From: Portulaca oleracea
Lineage: Eukaryota > Streptophyta > Magnoliopsida > Caryophyllales > Portulacaceae
Assembly (NCBI GenBank): GCA_029582165.1
Contig: CM055881.1
Span: 25,525,594 to 25,589,593, forward strand
Direction of reading: 5' to 3'
DNA: 64,000 nt
A program made the position numbers and the translations under genes. Below the pieces are notes generated by a model. That model was not told where the DNA came from. It saw nothing but the letters and a program-made list of their open reading frames with translations, and made no database searches. Below, piece by piece: positions 46,900 through 57,030 of this stretch; within the stretch, counting starts at the first letter, position 1; the number at the start of each line of letters is the position of its first letter.

Positions 46900-48327
46900 G
46901 TAACAAAAACAACAAAAACTTTGCTTCGACTTCTGTTGGCCAGGACATTAGTCAGAAGCTACTGGTGGAGGATATTAGTCTTGTTTTTTATGAATAAAAT
47001 TGACATCTTTCGGATAAAAAAAAGTTGTTTCAATTCCTCTGCTCACCAAACACTCTTATAAGTTTTGGGTTCTAGTTTCGTATCTAATGTCATATAATAC
47101 TAATTCCACACCCAATCAATTTCACTTTTCTCTCCAAATAGGCTATAATGGTCACAATAACAATTGTAGAGAACAATAATAAAATGTTAATCAAATGGTT
47201 TTTTTTTTGGTCATTTCACATCCATCCAGTAATCTATTTACTGATTTCATTCAAAATGTACTTTACAAACGACTACATAAATAGTTACAAGTTATTCACA
47301 AAAATGTAATAGCTATTCGGTGCTTAAATAATTGTCCATTAGTAAATCTACTATTTTCTACAAGTCTTTAAATTTAACATGTAGATACTACAAAGACTTT
47401 CATCTACCTTCCCCAGTTAAGCCTTGTTCTTTTGTGCGGTGTGGCACCATAATTTACCATATCACTCAATGTTGTTTGACACTGTACTACAATCTTTATT
47501 AATATATCTCCACATTTTGCTTTTCTACTTTTCACATTTTTTCTCCTCGCCTACCACATTAACCAGACTTTCTCAAATTTCACAATATCATTCCAAACCT
47601 CACCACATTTTTCACAATTTTTACTACACCACACCTGTCACACCCCAAACCGAGGGTATGACAGACGCCGTATACTTATAGGACAAGGTCCAACAGGCAT
47701 GCAAGGCTCAAAAGACAGAGCCAAATCCAATGTATGAAAGTAGACTTAACTTGAAAGGAGTATTTTATTAAACAGTCAACTAAGGAGGATACTTAATTAC
47801 ACAACGGATACTACAACAAAAGATATTGAAATCTTTCAACTCACAAAGCAACTGAAAAATAACAAAAATCTTATCCCACGCAACCTCTTGGCCCACTACT
47901 GCTAAACTTTGATACCATAAAGAACTCGAGCACTACCAAAAAGTCAATAATTGTAACCTGAAAAAAATAGGAAGATGAAAGGATGAGCTTGATAGCCCAG
48001 TAAGTAGCGTAACACCTTTCCTTTGCTGGGTTAGACATGCGAGAAAACATAGGTTGTGTCAGAGTTAAAAATAAATTAATAACAAAACTTAACTGGGGTT
48101 TTCCAAATAATTTACAAAGCTCAAAAATATAATATATAATATTCAAATAATAGAAAATATCAAAACTTATAAGTCAAAGTCACAAAACACAATTGGGGCT
48201 AAGGCCTCTACCAGCCCAGTGGCATGAGCAATAGAAACCACCAGTATCTCGGTGGCATGGGCAACAAAAATCACTACTGACCCAGTGGCGGGGCAACAAA
48301 GAATTGGGCTCAGTGGAAAACAGATAC

Positions 48328-48593
48328 TAGGGGTGGAAACGGTGCGGTGCAGTGCGGTTTTGGTGTCTCAAAGTGGTGCACCGTACGAAACGGTGCGCTA
48401 AAACCTTAAACCGGAATCGAATCACCCGATTTTTAAAAACCAATGCACCGGAGTTAACGGTGCGGTTTCACCGATGAACCGGAACCGCATTAATTTTTGT
48501 CAACAACAAAAAATCTCTGTTCAATCAAAAAAAAATTATATATTTATTTATATTAATGGTTCGGAATTAATTTCAGGATAGAATTTTTTTTAA

Positions 48594-48637
<44 letters not shown>

Positions 48638-48823
48638 TATTAATGGTTCGGTGCCGGTTCCCTGTCGGTTTGAATATCCCAAACCGGAACCGCCCCGTTT
48701 AGCATCCGGTTTTTCCGCTGCGGTGCACCGGAATTTTAAACCGGTTCAGTGTTGCTCGTTTCCGGATTTTTTTTTATCCAGTTTCCTGTTCGGTGTGCCG
48801 ATTCCTGTTTTTTTTCAACCCTA
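48328..48823. mobile_element. 496-bp hAT-type element, TSD ACAGATAC
   Basis: Perfect 8-bp ACAGATAC at 48320-48327 and 48824-48831. Ends TAGGGGTGGAAAC and, reversed, TAGGGTTGAAAAA. The body is rich in GGTGCGGTTT and AAACCGGAACCG words and contains a TA microsatellite. It has the same outer TAGGG signature as 45994-46653. Confidence 0.88.
48597..48632. repeat. (AT)n microsatellite
   Basis: Pure AT dinucleotide run inside the hAT element. Confidence 0.95.
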
Positions 48824-49244
48824 ACAGATACACTTATCCGAACACACAATAGCATGCATACAAGTCGATTGACAGGTCCAATGCATACCTTAACTGGCTC
48901 AAGTAGAAGACATAGCCCAACAAAACTAGTAACTTGAAAATCAAAACACAGAAACAGTACCCAGTCAAGTAATTTAGAATAACAAATAAGTTAGACAAAC
49001 AAAGTCACTGAAGGTTCAATTAAGTCAAAGATTAAAACTATTTTTTGAACGGATACTTTACAAATGCAAAGTCAAATTATCGTAAGACCTCACTTGGTTT
49101 ATAAATGACAAAAAGTAACTACAACTTATAAAATTGACGTCAAAGGGATATTTTGTAAACACATAAATCAATATGGACCTTATAACATAATTATAAGCAA
49201 AATATAGTATACTTAAACAATAGCATGCCAACTCAATTTTACAA

Positions 49245-49270
49245 AATAAATAAATAAATAAATAAATAAT
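49245..49270. repeat. (AAAT)n microsatellite
   Basis: Six tandem AAAT units. Confidence 0.85.
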
Positions 49271-49530
49271 AAACTTACGAAAAAAGGGAGATTACAAAAT
49301 AATATTGGCATGAAAAGGACTAAGGAAGTATCACACCACTTACCTGAAATAGCAAAAAGGATGATCTACTCCAATAGGACATGATCACCTATAAATTATT
49401 CGAAAGCTAATAATTAATATTCGTACACGTACTAATATGAACCCCAAGTAATATAAATATACCCTTAACCCTACCTAATGGTAGGCTGAAAACCCTACTG
49501 ATCTCAACAATTTATACATGATAATTGAGT

Positions 49531-50248
49531 GTGAAGAAACAGTTGACACACATGATGCCCTCCACGACCCTTCCTCTAACGACCTCAAGCATCACTACAG
49601 AGAACCTCAAGCATCACCAGCAGATTTCGTTTGAAAGAATAAAATTAAAGGGAAATATCCGAGAATATATATTACCATATCTGAATATTCCTCGAGATAT
49701 TCCATAATGATTTATATACTTACTTTTGAAGACAATGAATCGAAAGGCAAGTCCATAAGCTTCCAAAGAAGTGAAGGTAAGGCAAGATTGGAAAGTATCA
49801 ACAAGCAAGGAAAGCAATTAAGAAAAGGTAAGAATCAACAAGTAAGGAAAGCAATTGAGAATCTATTAAGGATGAAGAAGCAGCCTATAAAGAGCCCTAA
49901 ACTGTCTTCTCCAAAGAAATAATCGATTCGATCCAAGGAAGTTTAATCGAAGTGTAGGAATTTTAGTGAGAAAATTATGAGTGTAGCCACTTTCGTGTTA
50001 AGTGGTGAGAAGTGTAATCAAAAAGGTGCTTCTGGTGAGGTCCTCAATACAGTGTAGCTAAAGTGAGAGAGTTTCTTTGTTTAGTGAGTTGTGAACATCT
50101 TCAACCTCCTTCGTGAGGTTACGCTGCAGAAGCTACATTCTTCTGTCGTTGTAGGCAGTTGAGTCTCCTTTAAAAATTCTAAACAGGCTAAACAAATAAG
50201 TAATAATACTAATAGGACCTTTTTTTTTTGGACCGAGGTATTTCAACA
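49531..50248 (+). mobile_element. Copia-type LTR relic related to 19909-21028
   Basis: It shares ordered phrases with the earlier relic (GTGTAGGAATTTT, GAGTGTAGC, CTGGTGAGG, GCTGCAGAAG), starts with AAGAAAC and ends GGTATTTCAACA. It lacks the ACCCCCTCTAG part. It is part of the composite insertion that splits the Tourist MITE. Confidence 0.6.
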
Positions 50249-50773
50249 CTTATTTCCGCATCTTATCAACCGCACAAAACAACATGGCCTAAATACGAGA
50301 TGTTTTGAGATTGGAATTTATTGACACTTCACACTAATTAGTGTATTTTGATAATAGCATTTTAGGTGATGTTTCGAATATTGATTAGGTCAAATATTAT
50401 TTTTGCAAATTTATTAGAATTCAATATCAAAATTGGCATTTAGACAGACGTTCACCAAACGGTAATTGTTTTCAATCATCAGCTCCAAAAGCAGTGTTTA
50501 TCCATTTGGGCCTTTCTGATCCCGATATTATTTGATAAATGTCTTGGGCAAGACACATATTAAGTGTCTTATCATGGTATAAAATCTATATATTTGTAAA
50601 TTAAATTGAAAAAAAAATTACATGTTTAGCTTCTATAACTATAATAATATAGATAAATTGTATAAATCACACTTTTATCTATATTTTTTAAAATTTACAA
50701 AATGACGTCTAAAATATGGCCAACGGATAGGGTTCATTCGTTAGGGTGTCAATTTTAATTGTTAGTGCAGCCA

Positions 50774-51439
50774 GTGGCGGATCCAGACATCCAACTTAGG
50801 GGTGTCTGATATATTTGTTATTAAATAAGTATTTTTGAAAAATAAAATAATAAAATATAAATAAATAACAATAAATATTAAATTAAATAAATAAATATTA
50901 AATGACATATTCATAAGCTTAACAAAATTTCACATTATCGTTTAAATATATCCACCAAATTAATTGAAATTTCACATTAATTTGATATTTATATCTTAAA
51001 CTTATACTAATACGGTAATACCCAATTACCAAATTCATTAACTTACACTTTTTGTTTATAAAAAAATGATTTGGTACTCCTTCCATCTCAATCAATTTGT
51101 CCAGTTCACCTTTTTACGGTCTTCGATACAATACATTGACCGCTAATTTTTCACGTTTTATCTTAGCAACACTAATAATATAATTGTCTTTGGGTAAAAC
51201 TTTTGACCTAATTGGTTAAACTTGGACAATTTATTTGGGACGGAAGGAGTAATTATTTTAGGGTTTTTAGGTTGCTGCTATATTGGACACCCCAATTATG
51301 TTTTTTGGGACTTATTTTTACGGTGTCCAGTTGCTCCAATTAAGAAAATTTCTTCCGAATAATATTAGAGAATCACAATTTTTTTTTAGCTAACGGTGTT
51401 CGTGGACACCCCTAAGATACACATGGATCCGTCTATGAG
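50774..51439. mobile_element. hAT-like element carrying a Stowaway MITE
   Basis: Ends GTGGCGGATCCAG and GGATCCGTCTATGAG, with TAGGGGTGTC just inside both. The flanking 8-mers TGCAGCCA and TGTAACCA agree at 6 of 8; the empty site in the other family B copy reads CGTAGCCA. A Stowaway MITE is nested at 51077-51249. Confidence 0.72.
51077..51249. mobile_element. Stowaway-like MITE, 173 bp
   Basis: TA duplications flank ends CTCCTTCCATCTCAATC and, reversed, CTCCTTCCGTCCCAAAT. Third-level nest: Stowaway in hAT-like in family B MITE, all in duplication unit 2. Confidence 0.88.
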
Positions 51440-51964
51440 TGTAACCAATACATTCAAAGCTTCTTATAATTGATAATTAATAATATTTGTCAAAAAAAAA
51501 TTAGAGTTAAAAATGATAATATGTAACAGTTTCATAAGGAACAGTGTCTTGCCCTAAAACACTAAAGTGCACTTTACCCTAAGACATGTATCATCACTCA
51601 ACAAGGATAATAACAAAGGGTGATGAAAAGATGGTGATATTTCGTCTGGAGTTAGAAAGCATTTTTCAAGGGCGTTTTAATGATGATGGAAATGAATGGT
51701 ATTTGATGTTTTGGCCATAGGAGGGAGGTGGTAGACGAAGAAATTAAATGTCTCGAAGGAGGAGACTTAAAGAGGGTGAAAAAGAGGACAGGGGTGCTGT
51801 ATATCTCAGTACATCCCATGCTGTGCATGAAGCAGTTGATTAGATATTAGGTTTTATGTGGTACATAAGTTTTCTCACGTTTTATATAAAAGGGCAACAT
51901 TAATACATTACAGCTCTCTGGAGCCCAGTGAGGAATATGTAATATGAACTTTCCCGAAAATGTT

Positions 51965-52313
51965 GGGGCCCCGATGTATGGTCGGGTTGGGCCGGAGGTT
52001 GGTGACCCGGCCCGAGCCGCCGACCCGACTAAATACAATTTTTTTTTAAAATCTTAAATTAATTTTTTTTTTGTTACCCGGCCCGACCTGACGACCCGGT
52101 TAAATAAATAAATAAAATGCGTAAATTTTTATATATGTATTTTTAATTTTAAAAAATCCATTTTATATATTTGTCGGCCCGTTGACCCGACCCGCGGCCC
52201 GTAGGGTCAGGGCTCGGGCCGAAGGAACCTAACCCGAATGTCGGCTCGGGCCGACGGGTCGAAAAAGTTTCAGCCCGACTGACCCAACCTGACCCGACCT
52301 TTGAACAGGTCTA
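51965..52313. mobile_element. hAT-like relic with GACCCGGCCCGA-rich body
   Basis: Interrupts homology between the duplication units just before TACATATGATAG. It ends TTTGAACAGGTCTA, as do the two short repeats at 88-101 and 272-285. The left terminus is damaged and no TSD is clear. The body is the most G+C-rich repeat in the window. Confidence 0.6.
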
Positions 52314-52829
52314 CATATGATAGTAACATTGTAAATTTTACTTTACAACTTTCTGGAGAGAATTGAAAACGTGCGTAGAAAATGACTTGAGACTGTACCA
52401 CTTAGAGTTGGGAAAAGCTAACTCGACACGATTACGGACCTGAACCTAACATGATATTAAACGGGTTTAGGTAGAAATTTTCAACCCGTTTAATTAAATG
52501 GGTTAGGTTCATGCTAGGATTTTCGACATGAAAAAACACCTACTTAACCCGTTTAATTAGGCATGTTAAATGGGCTAAGTCATTTGCTCGATAATTGTTA
52601 CCCAATTAATTATACCGTTTATCAACAAACTTAGGTGAAAGTTACGGTTAATACTCTTTGAATACTCTTTGGAATATACGTAAGACTTATAATTTTAACT
52701 TATATTTATATTTGACTATGAATTAAAAGACATCTTCGTATATATAACTCGAATTATATTAGCATGCAAATTGTTGTGTATGATATGTCATTCTTTTGAT
52801 CCCACAATGAGTTGTTTTGTAAAAATGAG

Positions 52830-53781
52830 TGTAGGAGGTAAAAAATTGTCGGCAACTCAGGAAATTACACGTGGAAAATAAATTAAATTTATTTGGCTAA
52901 TTATTGTCCGCCACGTGTGAAATTAATTACGACGATCCATTTAATTAAATTTTAAATGGAAATGTACCCTGGCCAATACCATCGTGACACGTGTCAATTA
53001 TGATGCAGAAAATCATAATTATTTCTTTATTTAAAAATTAAAGGAATAATTATTAATTTGGGCCCAAGCCCAAAGCCGACTCAAACCCTAGGCAACCCTA
53101 GGCCTCCAGAGCCTATAAATAGGGGTCTTCTTCCTCATTTTCAACACTCTGCAGGCTACCCCGGCGGCATTCGGCATTCTGCACTCCAGAGGCTTTAGAA
53201 GATCAAACTACCAGCAGTCTCCAGCTACCAAGCGCCAAGGATCAAAGTCTGCAAAAGCTCAAGATCGAGTCTCCAAGCCTCTACCGCGTCAAGATCAAGA
53301 ACTGCTTCAGATTTCTTCACCAAGACCTGCAAAGCCTTCAGAAGATCGAACTACAAGCGACCTCCAGCTACCAAGCGCCAAGGACCAACGTCTGCTAGTT
53401 CGGCAGCTTCTATTCTTCACATCAAAGACTGCAGTCATCTTCTACGTTTGGTTCGTCGATCAAAACCAAGCACTCAAGCCCTCGCATCCAAGAATCTGAA
53501 GAACTACTGTTCAAGATCTTCAACTATCAAGCAAGGATCAACGTTCAAGACCTTCAGCTCAAGAACTGCTACAAGAGTTGTTCAATTAGACCTGCATTTG
53601 AGATCGAGATCAAGCGTCCGCGACCTCGGCTTACCCAAATTTCAGGAGATTGAATCAGAGGACTATTTTATTGTATTTAATACAGAGATTGTACCTACAT
53701 ACATTCGAATATTAATATAAATTATATTTGTTTCTCAATTTCTTGTCTTTATTTATTTCAGGCTCGAAATTTGTGTTTACA
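52830..53781 (+). mobile_element. 5' LTR of a Tat-like gypsy element
   Basis: Starts TGTAGGAGGT and ends GTGTTTACA, directly before a gypsy-type primer-binding site. A CTATAAATAGG promoter box lies at 53112-53121. From about 53150 the LTR is rich in imperfect CAAGATCAAG/CAGCTACCAAGCGCC repeats. It is 952 bp. The matching 3' LTR is not in the window, since an Athila-like element interrupts the downstream part. Confidence 0.8.
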
Positions 53782-53785
53782 AATT

Positions 53786-53803
53786 TGGCACGCTCGGTGG
53801 GAC
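53786..53803 (+). other. Primer-binding site of the Tat-like element
   Basis: TGGCACGCTCGGTGGGAC, a common primer-binding site form in plant Tat-lineage gypsy elements, four bases after the LTR end. Confidence 0.8.
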
Positions 53804-53861
53804 ATCTCTGCGTCTCATCTCTTTCTCCAAGAAGTCAAATTCGACCTTCGATCCAAGCGAC

Positions 53862-55990
53862 ATGATGGATGTCAACATGGAAGCAAAGATAGCTGAACTT
53901 GAGGCTATGTTAAACATGCTCGCTAGGGAAAGTGAACAGATCGCAAAATTGACGAAGAAGATAGAGAAACGCCCGCATCAAGACTCCGATGAAGATTCTG
54001 ACAAAGAGTCTTCCAAAGGTGATGGCGATGAGGAAGACAAAAAGAGCAACTCATCTTCAAAATCATTGACTGTGGAGCAGATTCAAAACTTGGTGGCCAA
54101 TGCAGTGCGAGCTCAACTCGGAGAGGGATCAAACAAGACCCACTTTTACACAAAGCCATACACAAAGAGGATCGACACCCTTCGAATGCCGCAAGGATAT
54201 CAACCCCCAAAGTTCAATCAATTTGATGGGAAGGGTAATCCTAAGCAGCACATCGCGCACTTCATCGAAACATGTAGCAACGCCGGCACAGAAGGAGATC
54301 GACTAGTCAAGCAGTTCGTTCGCTCTTTGAGAGGAATCGCGTTTGATTGGTATACGGAGTTAGAAACTGAATCTATCAAAAGTTGGGAACAAGTGGAGCA
54401 AGAGTTTCTCAACAGGTTCTATCATACCAACGTCGTCAAGATGACAGGCCGATAAACACCAAGCAGTGGGAGGGCGAGCCAGTACTTGACTATATCGATC
54501 GTTGGAGGGCTCTTAGTCTTGAATGCAAGGATCGCCTCACCCAAGCTTCAGCTGTCGATATGTGCGCTCAAGGTATGTACTGGGATTTGCTCTACGTCCT
54601 CAAGATGGTCAAGCCGAAAACCTTTCAGGAGTTGGCAACTAAGGCACATGATATGGAGATCACCATATCAAGTCAACGGGGAAGGTCTTCATCTTCATAT
54701 GATGCAAGGAACGACGATAGATATAAAAAGAACGGCAAGTGGCCAAAGACTTCAAAAGAAGAGTCAATGGCTATTTCAACAAGCGAACCAGTGCGAATCT
54801 CTGCTAAACCTAAACCCAAAAGGGAGAAAGTCACTTCTTCGAAAGATGCTGAAAGGAAGCGCCCTACACTGAAGGAGCTTCAAGAAAAGAAGTACCCATT
54901 TCCAGACTCCGATTTGTCAGGAATGCTCGACAACCTGTTAGAGACGGGAGTTATCGAACTTCCACAACCAAAGAGGCCGGAAGAAGCGGGAAGAACCACA
55001 GACCCAAGATATTGTCGCTATCATAGGGTACTCAGTCACCCTCTTGAGAAGTGTGTCACACTTAAGGAGCAGATCATGAAGCTAGCTGAGGAAGGAAAGA
55101 TAATATTGGACTTGGATGATAATGTCGAATCCAATTACGTCTCAACACGACCAATTCCATCCAAGGGGAGTGAATGCTTAATGATTCAGTTTGGATGCCA
55201 GAAACCAATCCCTCTTACTGTGCTAGTACAGGTACCTCGAGATGAACACGAGCAAGTACCAGAAGCTTTTGGTGAAGATAAAGGATGGATCTCGAGCACT
55301 CGAAGGATGACTAGGGGGCAAAGTGAAATCCAAACAACATCGCCTCGTCAAATTAAGCAACAAAGGAAAAGGATCAATCCGCAACCTTTGATGGAGAGGA
55401 AGACACTTGAAATCATCAAGGTACAAGAAGTGGGTTCAATAGAGTTGCTTGGGCGAGGCCCTCGTGTTCCTGTCATGCTGGAGGAATACTTTCCGAAGTA
55501 CTTCTTTGGAGAAGTTAACAATGTTGCATCTGTGAACATGGTATCCTGCTTCGAGATAGAAGAAGATGATAGCGAAGGAATGAAGCATCAGCCTAAGTCA
55601 AAACTCTCCGTGTTCGATAGGTTGGGACAGTCTGCTTCCCATAGACAAACTTCTGTCTTAGAGCGCAAAACCTCGGTCTTCAGCAGAATCAAGGGTGGTT
55701 CGAGATCAAAGTCTTCTGTATTGTCAAAGATCAAACAAGCTGAAGAGGTGGCAAACTCACAAGCCGACCAGGAAAAGAGCTCCGCATTCAGCTGCCTTGG
55801 AGTCATCAACGAAGTTCAAAGCACTATCCCATCTCGCTTGAAGCGTTGTTCAACGTTGGAGGTCAAGACTGAAGGATCTCTTAGAGTGAAGAGACGCACT
55901 GTGATCTTCACCGGTCATCAAAGCAAAAACAACATCGACATGGAGCTTGAGCGAGAGGAGACGTTTTCTTTTGCCGAAGTCAAAATCTAG
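53862..55990 (+). pseudogene. Tat-like gypsy gag, frameshifted, no pol
   Basis: The first frame (53862-54455) has an acidic, Ser/Lys-rich coiled leader and the Retrotrans_gag core: PPKFNQFDGKGNPKQHIAHF, then LVKQFVRSLRGIAFDWYTEL, then WEQVEQEFLNRFYHT. The frame then shifts at about 54413-54456; the continuation (to 55990) carries TKQWEGEPVLDYIDRWRALS and PRYCRYHRVLSHPLEKC, a Cys/His motif typical of this lineage. The C-terminal part has repeated SVFDRLGQ/SVFSRIKGG-like units. There is no protease active site, reverse transcriptase or integrase before the 3' region, so this is a gag-only, non-autonomous element. The single frameshift could be natural or a sequence error. Confidence 0.85.
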
Positions 55991-56276
55991 GAAAATGAGA
56001 TGTAGCTCCTGAGCAAGAGCCTAAACTGTTCAAAAAAAAAAAAGATTTCATTTTCAGTTCTTTTCATTTTTATCATTGTAATACTCCTGGCCCGCAAGAG
56101 TATAAACTGTGTACGGCTAAATTAATAAATAAAATCTCCATTTCTCCTTCTTTAGATTTGAACTACGTTTGGCTCGATCCTTATGGGTAGCACATCTATT
56201 AAGGTACGTAGGCAATTTGAGTCTAGACTCAGATACAGCCATACTAAAAAAAAAAAAAAAGCTCCTTCAGAAGTCA

Positions 56277-57025
56277 AAATGCAAGACTTCCAAGACATCC
56301 AAATTAAGACTCACAAGTTAAAAATTCAAGACTTCCAAGTCATCCTCATCAAGACTCACAAGTCAAAAATTCAAGACTTCTAAGTTATCCTCATCAAGAC
56401 TCATAAGTCAAAGTTCAAGACTTTCAAGTCACCAAAGTTAAAGACTCCTAAGTCGAAATTGAAGACTTTCAAGTCAAGGACTCCCAAGTCAATCAAATAA
56501 AATACTTTCAAGTCAACAAATTTCAAGACTCTGAAGTTACCAAATTCACTGACTTCCAAGTCAACAAAAATTAAAGAATTCTAAGTCAGCAAAAAATTCA
56601 AGACTTTCAAATCAATAAATTTCAAGACTCTTGAGTCACGGTGCACTTGATCGCCAAGTCAACAACAAGACAAAGACTTCCAAGTCAGTCAAATCTCGCA
56701 TCAACAAGTCTTCTGACTCCCAAGTCGATAAAATGAAAGACTTACAAGTCAACCAAATTCAAATCAACAAAACACAAGGACTCACAAGTCAAGAAAAAAA
56801 ATCACGACTCCCAAGTCAATAAAGTTCGAGATTTCCATGTCAACAATGCATACGACTCCCAAGTCAGCAAATCAAAAGACTTTTAAGTCAACAAACTTCA
56901 AGACTCTTAAGTCAACAATCCCATCGACTTCCAAGCCATCAAAAATTGAAGACTTTCAAGTCAGTCAAATTCAAGACCACCAAATCATCAAAGTCAAATT
57001 TTAAAGACCTTTACGTCATCTCCAT
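56277..57025 (+). repeat. Degenerate minisatellite in the Tat-like 3' region
   Basis: About 30 diverged copies of a unit near 22-26 bp built round GACTTCCAAGTCAACAAA. The core GACTT-N-N-AAGTC is itself a short inverted repeat. Tat/Ogre elements are known for tandem repeats in their 3' untranslated region. Upstream at 56163-56190 is ACTACGTTTGGCTCGATCC, a phrase common to this lineage's 3' region. Confidence 0.85.
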
Positions 57026-57030
57026 GAAAA

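Larger units (their letters stand above)
47636..49510. mobile_element. Probable gypsy-type LTR (solo or relic)
   Basis: It begins TGTCACACCCC exactly where the Tourist MITE is interrupted, a start common to plant Ty3/gypsy LTRs. The right end near 49510 is not defined and no TSD was found, so the class is inferred from the terminus and position. It carries the hAT MITE at 48328-48823. Confidence 0.45.
47421..50289. mobile_element. Tourist-like MITE of unit 2, split by a composite insertion
   Basis: Left part 47421-47635 and right part 50249-50289 together match 43141-43412, with TAA at 47418-47420 and 50290-50292. The break contains about 2.6 kb of LTR-type DNA. Confidence 0.78.
50531..51599. 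mobile_element. Family B MITE copy 2 with two nested insertions
   Basis: Reverse copy of 39558-39940: TGATAAATGTCTTGGGCAAG on the left, and CTAAGACATGTATCATCAC on the right. It is expanded from about 0.4 to 1.07 kb by the hAT-like element at 50774-51439. Present in duplication unit 2 but absent from unit 1. TSD not clear. Confidence 0.8.
46900..52400. repeat. Segmental duplication, unit 2 (expanded by insertions)
   Basis: Collinear with 42735-44830 but 5.5 kb long because of insertions at about 47636-50248, 50531-51599 and 51965-52313. Removing them leaves roughly the length of unit 1. Direct orientation; the spacer between units is about 2.1 kb. Confidence 0.88.

Noticed and set aside
47636..50248. 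One single LTR retrotransposon spanning the whole insertion
   Set aside because: The left and right parts belong to different LTR types and no common TSD was found, so it is treated as a composite of at least two insertions.
51960..52320. Precise 8-bp TSD for the G+C-rich relic in duplication unit 2
   Set aside because: Candidate flanks (TAATATGA and CATATGAT) do not match well enough; the left terminus appears deleted.
56277..57025. CRISPR-like look of regularly spaced GACTTCCAAGTC repeats
   Set aside because: Units are diverged, spacing is irregular, and spacers are near-copies of each other. It is a plant retrotransposon minisatellite with no cas genes.
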